DNA from: Rhodospirillales bacterium 20-60-12
GTDB taxonomy: Bacteria; Pseudomonadota; Alphaproteobacteria; Acetobacterales; Acetobacteraceae
DNA: 35,681 bases
Assembly: GCA_002255495.1 (NCBI GenBank)
Contig: NCAP01000016.1
Coordinates: 1 to 35,681, forward strand
Reading direction: 5' to 3'
The position numbers and the translations under genes are program-made. Shown here in pieces: positions 31,387-35,681 of the stretch (within the stretch, counting starts at the first letter, position 1; each line of letters begins with the position of its first letter). The notes under the pieces were generated by a model. That model searched no databases and was not told the origin of the DNA. It saw only the letters and a program-made list of their open reading frames with translations.

Positions 31387-34300
31387 TCACGCCTCCCAAC
31401 CTGACGAGAGAAGAGCGGCCTGCTCAAGAACCGTTTGCGTGGCCTTTTCCTGCTTATCAGGCGGGTATCCGTATTTCCGGAGTATGCGTTTGACCATTAC
31501 ACGCAACTGCGCGCGGACGTTCTCGCGCATTGTCCAGTCTATGGTGACGTTCTTCCGCACGGTCTCCACCAGTTCGCGCGCGATTGTACGAAGCGTTTCG
31601 TCACCAAGAACCTGGACGGCGCTGTCGTTAGTCTCCAGAGCGTCGTAGAAGGCCATCTCGTCGTCGTTTAGGCCGAGTTCCTCGCCTCGCCGCGAGGCAG
31701 CCCGCATGTCCTTCGCCAGGGCGATGAGTTCCTCGAGGACCTGCGCGGCCTCAATGGCCCGGTTCTGATATCGCCGCAGAGCCCGTTCGAGCATTTCGGC
31801 GAACGACCGCGCCTGAACCACATTTTTGCGACTCCGGGTCCTAATTTCGCCCTTCAGTAGCTTTTCCAGCAGTTCGACGGCCAAGTTCCGCTGCGGCATC
31901 CCGCGCACTTCAGCCAGAAACTCATCTGACAAAATCGAGATATCCGGCTTTTGGAGCCCGGCGGCCGCGAAGATATCGATCACGCCCTCCGGACTTACGG
32001 CGCGCGCGATGATTTGCCGGACAGCGTGATCCAGTTCCTCGTCCGACCGAGCGTCACCGGGCGCCCGCTTGGAGAGCACGGCCTGTAGCGCCTGGAAGAA
32101 CGCCACATCGTCGCGAATACCCAAAGCACGCTCATGCGGGACCGCAAGCGCGAAAGCTTGCGATAGTTCGCGCACGACCGTGACGAAGCGATCCTTTCCA
32201 TTCTCCTGCGACAGGATGCGCTCCTGCGCGGGCGGCAACAGGCCCAATCTTTCCTGCGGGCTTCCAGTAGTCCACTTCGACCAATCAAAGCCGTGGAGCA
32301 TGCCGCAGCAGACTTCATGCCTCTCCAGCATCACCGCGACCGCCTCGTCCTGGTCGAGCGCGGTGCGGCCGGTGCCGCCGCTCTCGGTGTAGGTGGCGAG
32401 CGCCTGTTTCAGTTCCTGCGCGAGGCCGAGATAGTCCACCACAAGCCCGCCAGGCTTGTCCTTGAATACTCGGTTCACGCGAGCGATAGCCTGCATCAGC
32501 CCGTGCCCGCGCATCGGCTTGTCAATATACATCGTATGCAGGCACGGGGCATCGAACCCGGTCAGCCACATATCGCGCACGATCACCAGCCGAAACGGAT
32601 CCTTCGCATCGCGGAAGCGATTGGCCAGCGCCTCGCGGCGCGGCTTGTTGCGAATGTGCTGCTGCCAGTCCGGTGGATCGGACGCCGAGCCGGTCATCAC
32701 GACTTTGACCGACCCGGCGTCATCCCCGTCGCCGTGCCACGCAGGGCGCAGCTTGATGATCTCCCCATAGAGTTCCACCGCGATGCGGCGGCTCATGCAG
32801 ACGATCATCCCCTTTCCGTCCATGGCTTCGAGCCGCTTCTCGAAATGCTCGACGATATCGCGGGCAACCAGTTCCAGCCGCTTGTCCGATCCGACAACCG
32901 CTTCGAGCTGCGCCCATCTCGACTTGAGCTTTTCTTTACGCTCTACCTCCTCGCCCTCGGTCGCTTCTTCAAAATCGGGGTCGATTTTCGGTCGCTCGGC
33001 GTCGGCCAGCGCCAGCTTGGCCAGGCGGCTCTCGTAGTAGATCGGCACTGTTGCGCCGTCCTTCACCGCCCGCTGGATGTCGTAGATGCTGATATATTCG
33101 CCGAAAACCGCCCGCGTGCTGGCGTCCTTCAGCTCAATCGGCGTGCCGGTGAACCCGATGAACGAGGCATGCGGCAGCGCGTCTCGCATGTGTCGCGCAT
33201 AGCCGTCGATGAAATCATATTGGCTCCGATGCGCCTCATCGGCCATGACAACGATGTTGCGCCGCTCTGACAGCGTCGGGTGCCGGTCGCCTTTCTCCTC
33301 CGGCATGAATTTATGAATTGTGGTGAACACCACCCCGCCGGCCTCGACCGTCAGGAGTTCCCTGAGATTCGTCCGGGACGTCGCGTGCGCGGGCGGCTGG
33401 CGCAGCAGGCCGGCGCAGCGCGAGAAGGTGCCGAACAACTGGTCGTCCAGATCATTGCGGTCCGTCAGCACGACGATGGTCGGATTTCTCATCGCGGGCT
33501 CGCGGATGATGCGCCCGGCGTAGAAGGCCATGGTCAGGCTCTTGCCCGAGCCCTGCGTGTGCCAGACGACGCCGATGCGGCGATCTCCCTGCTTGCCGCC
33601 ATGCCGGGCGCCTGCGGGCGAGGCCTGCGCCAACGCAGCCGCGCGCAACGTCTCGGCCACAGCCGCCTGCACGGCGTGGAACTGGTGATAGCCCGCCATC
33701 TTCTTGACGATCTTGCCGCCGTCATCCTCGAAGACGATGAAGTCGCGGATCAGGTCGAGGAACCGCTGCTTCTGGCCCAATCCCTCGACCACCACCTGAA
33801 TTTCCGGCAAATGCGGGTCAGCCAACGCCTCGCCGGCGATAGTCCGCCAGGGTTTGAACCATTCCCGCCCCGCGCCGACCACGCCGATGCGCGCCTCCAC
33901 GCCATCCGATGCGACGAGCAGCGTATTGGCCGTGAAGAGGGACGGCAGTTCCGCCTCATAGGTCTGCAATTGCTGGAAGGCGCTCCAGATCGTCGCATTC
34001 TCGCCGGCGGCGTTCTTGAGTTCGATCAGCCCCAGCGGCAGCCCGTTCAGGAACAGCGCCACGTCCGGGCGGCGTGTCTGCTTCGCCTCCGTCACGCTGA
34101 ACTGGTTGACCGCGAGCCAGTCGTTCGCCTCCGGCCGGTCGAAGTCGATCACGCGGGCCTGGGCGCCGCGAATGGCGCCTTGGCCGTCGCGGTACTCCAC
34201 CGTCACCCCGTCCACCAGCAGTCGGTGCAGGGCGCGGTTACGCTGGATCAGCTCGGCGCCGTCCACGCGGATAAGCTTGCGAAACGCCTCATCCAGCGCG

Positions 34301-34500
34301 TCGGACGGGAGGGTTGGGTTGAGCCGCGCAAGCGCGTCGCGCAGCCGCCGCTCCAGGATGACCTGCGTGTAGCTCTCCCGTTCGGCGCCCGTCTCACCCG
34401 GCGCAATCTCGGCACCGCCGACGATCGCCCAGCCGACGCTCTCCAGCCAGGCGAGGGTGGCCTGTTCGACGACAGATTCGCTGAAGCCCGGATGGTCCAT
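31387..34500 (-). CDS. hsdR: type I restriction enzyme, R subunit (nuclease-helicase)
   Basis: The 1037-residue protein has an N-terminal nuclease domain with Asp146 ([11 protein letters not shown]) and ELK at 160-162 (GLIELKN). A superfamily 2 motor follows: Walker A TQGSGKS at 315-321, DEAH at 421-424, FTGTP, and the [20 protein letters not shown] and [10 protein letters not shown] motifs. The C-terminal third is helical and probably docks to the methylase core. It translocates and cuts DNA lacking the host methyl mark. It is the last gene of the operon, three bases after the Abi-like gene. The frame is intact, so the system may be active. Confidence 0.92.
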   Translation of the reverse strand: MDHPGFSESVVEQATLAWLESVGWAIVGGAEIAPGETGAERESYTQVILERRLRDALARLNPTLPSDALDEAFRKLIRVDGAELIQRNRALHRLLVDGVTVEYRDGQGAIRGAQARVIDFDRPEANDWLAVNQFSVTEAKQTRRPDVALFLNGLPLGLIELKNAAGENATIWSAFQQLQTYEAELPSLFTANTLLVASDGVEARIGVVGAGREWFKPWRTIAGEALADPHLPEIQVVVEGLGQKQRFLDLIRDFIVFEDDGGKIVKKMAGYHQFHAVQAAVAETLRAAALAQASPAGARHGGKQGDRRIGVVWHTQGSGKSLTMAFYAGRIIREPAMRNPTIVVLTDRNDLDDQLFGTFSRCAGLLRQPPAHATSRTNLRELLTVEAGGVVFTTIHKFMPEEKGDRHPTLSERRNIVVMADEAHRSQYDFIDGYARHMRDALPHASFIGFTGTPIELKDASTRAVFGEYISIYDIQRAVKDGATVPIYYESRLAKLALADAERPKIDPDFEEATEGEEVERKEKLKSRWAQLEAVVGSDKRLELVARDIVEHFEKRLEAMDGKGMIVCMSRRIAVELYGEIIKLRPAWHGDGDDAGSVKVVMTGSASDPPDWQQHIRNKPRREALANRFRDAKDPFRLVIVRDMWLTGFDAPCLHTMYIDKPMRGHGLMQAIARVNRVFKDKPGGLVVDYLGLAQELKQALATYTESGGTGRTALDQDEAVAVMLERHEVCCGMLHGFDWSKWTTGSPQERLGLLPPAQERILSQENGKDRFVTVVRELSQAFALAVPHERALGIRDDVAFFQALQAVLSKRAPGDARSDEELDHAVRQIIARAVSPEGVIDIFAAAGLQKPDISILSDEFLAEVRGMPQRNLAVELLEKLLKGEIRTRSRKNVVQARSFAEMLERALRRYQNRAIEAAQVLEELIALAKDMRAASRRGEELGLNDDEMAFYDALETNDSAVQVLGDETLRTIARELVETVRKNVTIDWTMRENVRAQLRVMVKRILRKYGYPPDKQEKATQTVLEQAALLSSGWEA

Positions 34501-34503
34501 GAG

Positions 34504-35202
34504 TCAGGCTCCCTCTTCGGCCGATGTTTCGGCGTCGGCTGCGCCGCCATCGAATTCGGCGAAATAGATACGGTAGGTTTCCGGCTCCAGCGTGAACAGC
34601 GCATCGCTGGGGCGAAGGCTGATGTCGCGAACGATGAAGGCGCCGCACTCGGCGTCCAACGCTTCATCGAACGCCCCATTGCGGGTTATATCCTGCGGGC
34701 GGGCGATTGGCTTGGCGGTGTCCTGCCGGTGGACTCGGTAGAGAAAGCCGACAAGGGCGTCGGCGGCTTCGGCTGCAAGCAAGGCCTGCACGCTTTCCAT
34801 CGCCGGTCGCGGCTCGCCGGAGCCGTGCGAGGCAAAGCCACATTGATTGCGCAACTCGCAAATGCCCTGAATAGCCGTGTTCAGGCCAGCTAGCGTTTGC
34901 GCGAGGCTCTTTCGCACCTCGGCCGCGCCGCTCGCCGTCGCGGGAAGGAACGGAAGTTGCTTGGTCGTCGCTTTGAAAAGTTTCGGCAGATCATCCGTGT
35001 CGGCGTGCGGGATCGAGCGCTCCACCAAGACGGCGCGGCAGGTGCTTTCGACCAAAGTCTTGGCGAGATCGAAGGCGAGGCCGGGATTTTCCGTCACTGC
35101 TTGCTCTATGCCTTTCACTTGCGCCTCGATATGGGCCAGCCCCGCCGCCATGGCGTCGCGGGCGCCGTGCATGAGGAAAGGTTGTGGCGGGAGATCGCTC
35201 AT
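34504..35202 (-). CDS. Abi_C-like protein embedded in the type I restriction operon
   Basis: The 232-residue cytoplasmic protein sits between hsdS and hsdR. Its middle part (about 95-165) resembles the abortive-infection C-terminal domain: LNTAIQGICELRNQCGFASHGSGEPRPAMESVQALLAAEAADALVGFLYRV, where the RN...SHG stretch and helices are typical. The first 90 residues are helical and end in TTKQLPFLP. The last 60 are acidic. It starts in the hsdS stop (ATGA). Proteins of this kind recur in type I loci; whether they guard the system or help restriction is not known to me. Confidence 0.68.
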   Translation of the reverse strand: MSDLPPQPFLMHGARDAMAAGLAHIEAQVKGIEQAVTENPGLAFDLAKTLVESTCRAVLVERSIPHADTDDLPKLFKATTKQLPFLPATASGAAEVRKSLAQTLAGLNTAIQGICELRNQCGFASHGSGEPRPAMESVQALLAAEAADALVGFLYRVHRQDTAKPIARPQDITRNGAFDEALDAECGAFIVRDISLRPSDALFTLEPETYRIYFAEFDGGAADAETSAEEGA

Positions 35203-35681
35203 AGGCCGCGCACTTTGAGAAAAGCATCGGCGTCTTTCACCCGGATTTTGCCGGAAACCAGTCCTGGGAGGAGGGTATCGCGTATAGTAGCGATTGCGCG
35301 GGAGTGGAGTTCGTTTTGAGCTATACGAGTGACAATCGGATCAACGACATCACGAAATACACTAGCCAATTGAGGCGGCGGAACTATGATTTTTTGCTCG
35401 ACAAAACTTGGCCAATGCCCCCTATATTCTTCAAATTGTTGCTTTCCTTCAGAGGCATAGTAAATCCACTCTGTAGGTACAGCGGTACCTCGAAATGGGA
35501 TTACGTTCTGGATTGTCGAAAAACTATAGTCGATAAGGCGAAGAACGCACGTGTGGTTTGCAAACGTGCATACGCGGTTTTCGGGATCAGCATGAATATT
35601 GGGTTCGTCGTTGTGAAATCCAATTGAGCCGCGCTTTCCCTGGTCCAAAATGGGTACTAGGCCGGTACTAAGTGCAGACTT
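35199..35681 (-). CDS. hsdS: type I restriction enzyme, specificity subunit, C-terminal part
   Basis: The frame is open to the right edge, so the gene is cut there; 160 residues are visible. The sequence STGLVPILDQGKRGSIGFHNDEPN is the start of a target recognition domain. A conserved end follows: PPPQLASVFRDVVDPIVTRIAQNELHSRAIATIRDTLLPGLVSGKIRV, the coiled-coil spacer and tail. HsdS chooses the DNA site for the methylase and nuclease. The visible recognition domain is clearly more AT-rich than hsdR, as often seen for exchanged specificity domains. hsdM probably lies further right. Confidence 0.85.
   Translation of the reverse strand, partial: KSALSTGLVPILDQGKRGSIGFHNDEPNIHADPENRVCTFANHTCVLRLIDYSFSTIQNVIPFRGTAVPTEWIYYASEGKQQFEEYRGHWPSFVEQKIIVPPPQLASVFRDVVDPIVTRIAQNELHSRAIATIRDTLLPGLVSGKIRVKDADAFLKVRGL

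Noticed and set aside
33280-34893. Open frame of 537 codons on the plus strand
   Set aside because: It is antisense to hsdR and the Abi-like gene, whose domain motifs are clear; the product is Arg/His-rich with no recognisable domain. High-GC shadow frame.
1-35681. tRNA, rRNA, CRISPR array, replication origin
   Set aside because: I looked for cloverleaf-like sequences, regular spaced repeats and origin features and saw none I could support by eye.

Overview
The window reads as a chromosomal segment of a moderately GC-rich alphaproteobacterium; I cannot fix the order. The pointers are tightly overlapping operons, a TRAP transporter with a fused QM membrane subunit, a FabI/PhaC-like/MaoC-Pta/AckA cluster behind an FNR/FixK box, and a compound extragenic palindrome of the kind common in this class. 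Coding density is high up to about 29.4 kb. A degraded IS and a type I restriction locus follow.

Region by region. (1) 1-4570, plus strand: the end of a sodium:solute symporter, then a sulfolactate operon: SuyAB sulfo-lyase, (S)-sulfolactate dehydrogenase SlcC and (R)-sulfolactate dehydrogenase ComC, followed by a GntR/UTRA regulator. Both sulfolactate enantiomers could be funnelled to (R)-sulfolactate, which SuyAB splits to pyruvate and sulfite. (2) 4581-12488, minus strand: an operon usually annotated for urea, but its leader carries a clear guanidine-I (ykkC) riboswitch and a textbook sigma-54 promoter. I read it as guanidine uptake (ABC transporter), guanidine carboxylase and carboxyguanidine deiminase. 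Allophanate hydrolase is absent from the window. (3) 12531-21268: a LysR regulator and a class III CoA-transferase on the minus strand, divergent from an SDR, a split transketolase, a TRAP transporter and a D-2-hydroxyacid dehydrogenase on the plus strand. This looks like one uptake-and-catabolism locus with no kinase; its substrate is unknown. (4) 21283-26683, plus strand: a perfect FNR/FixK box, then a small helical protein, FabI, a PHA-synthase-like protein, a MaoC-Pta fusion and acetate kinase. This suggests low-oxygen carbon overflow and storage metabolism. (5) 26684-29383: palindromic repeats, an MFS transporter and a thiolase resembling PcaF. (6) 29535-31135: a FeeM-like acyltransferase remnant cut by a decayed IS3-family element. 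(7) 31387 to the right edge, minus strand: HsdS (cut by the edge), an Abi_C-like protein and HsdR of a type I restriction system; hsdM presumably lies to the right.

The most interesting points are the guanidine operon leader (sigma-54 promoter, NtrC-like sites and riboswitch within about 200 bases), the unassigned transketolase/TRAP/CoA-transferase locus, and the FNR-type box before the acetate/PHA cluster. All functions are inferred by reading the sequence; no database search was run.
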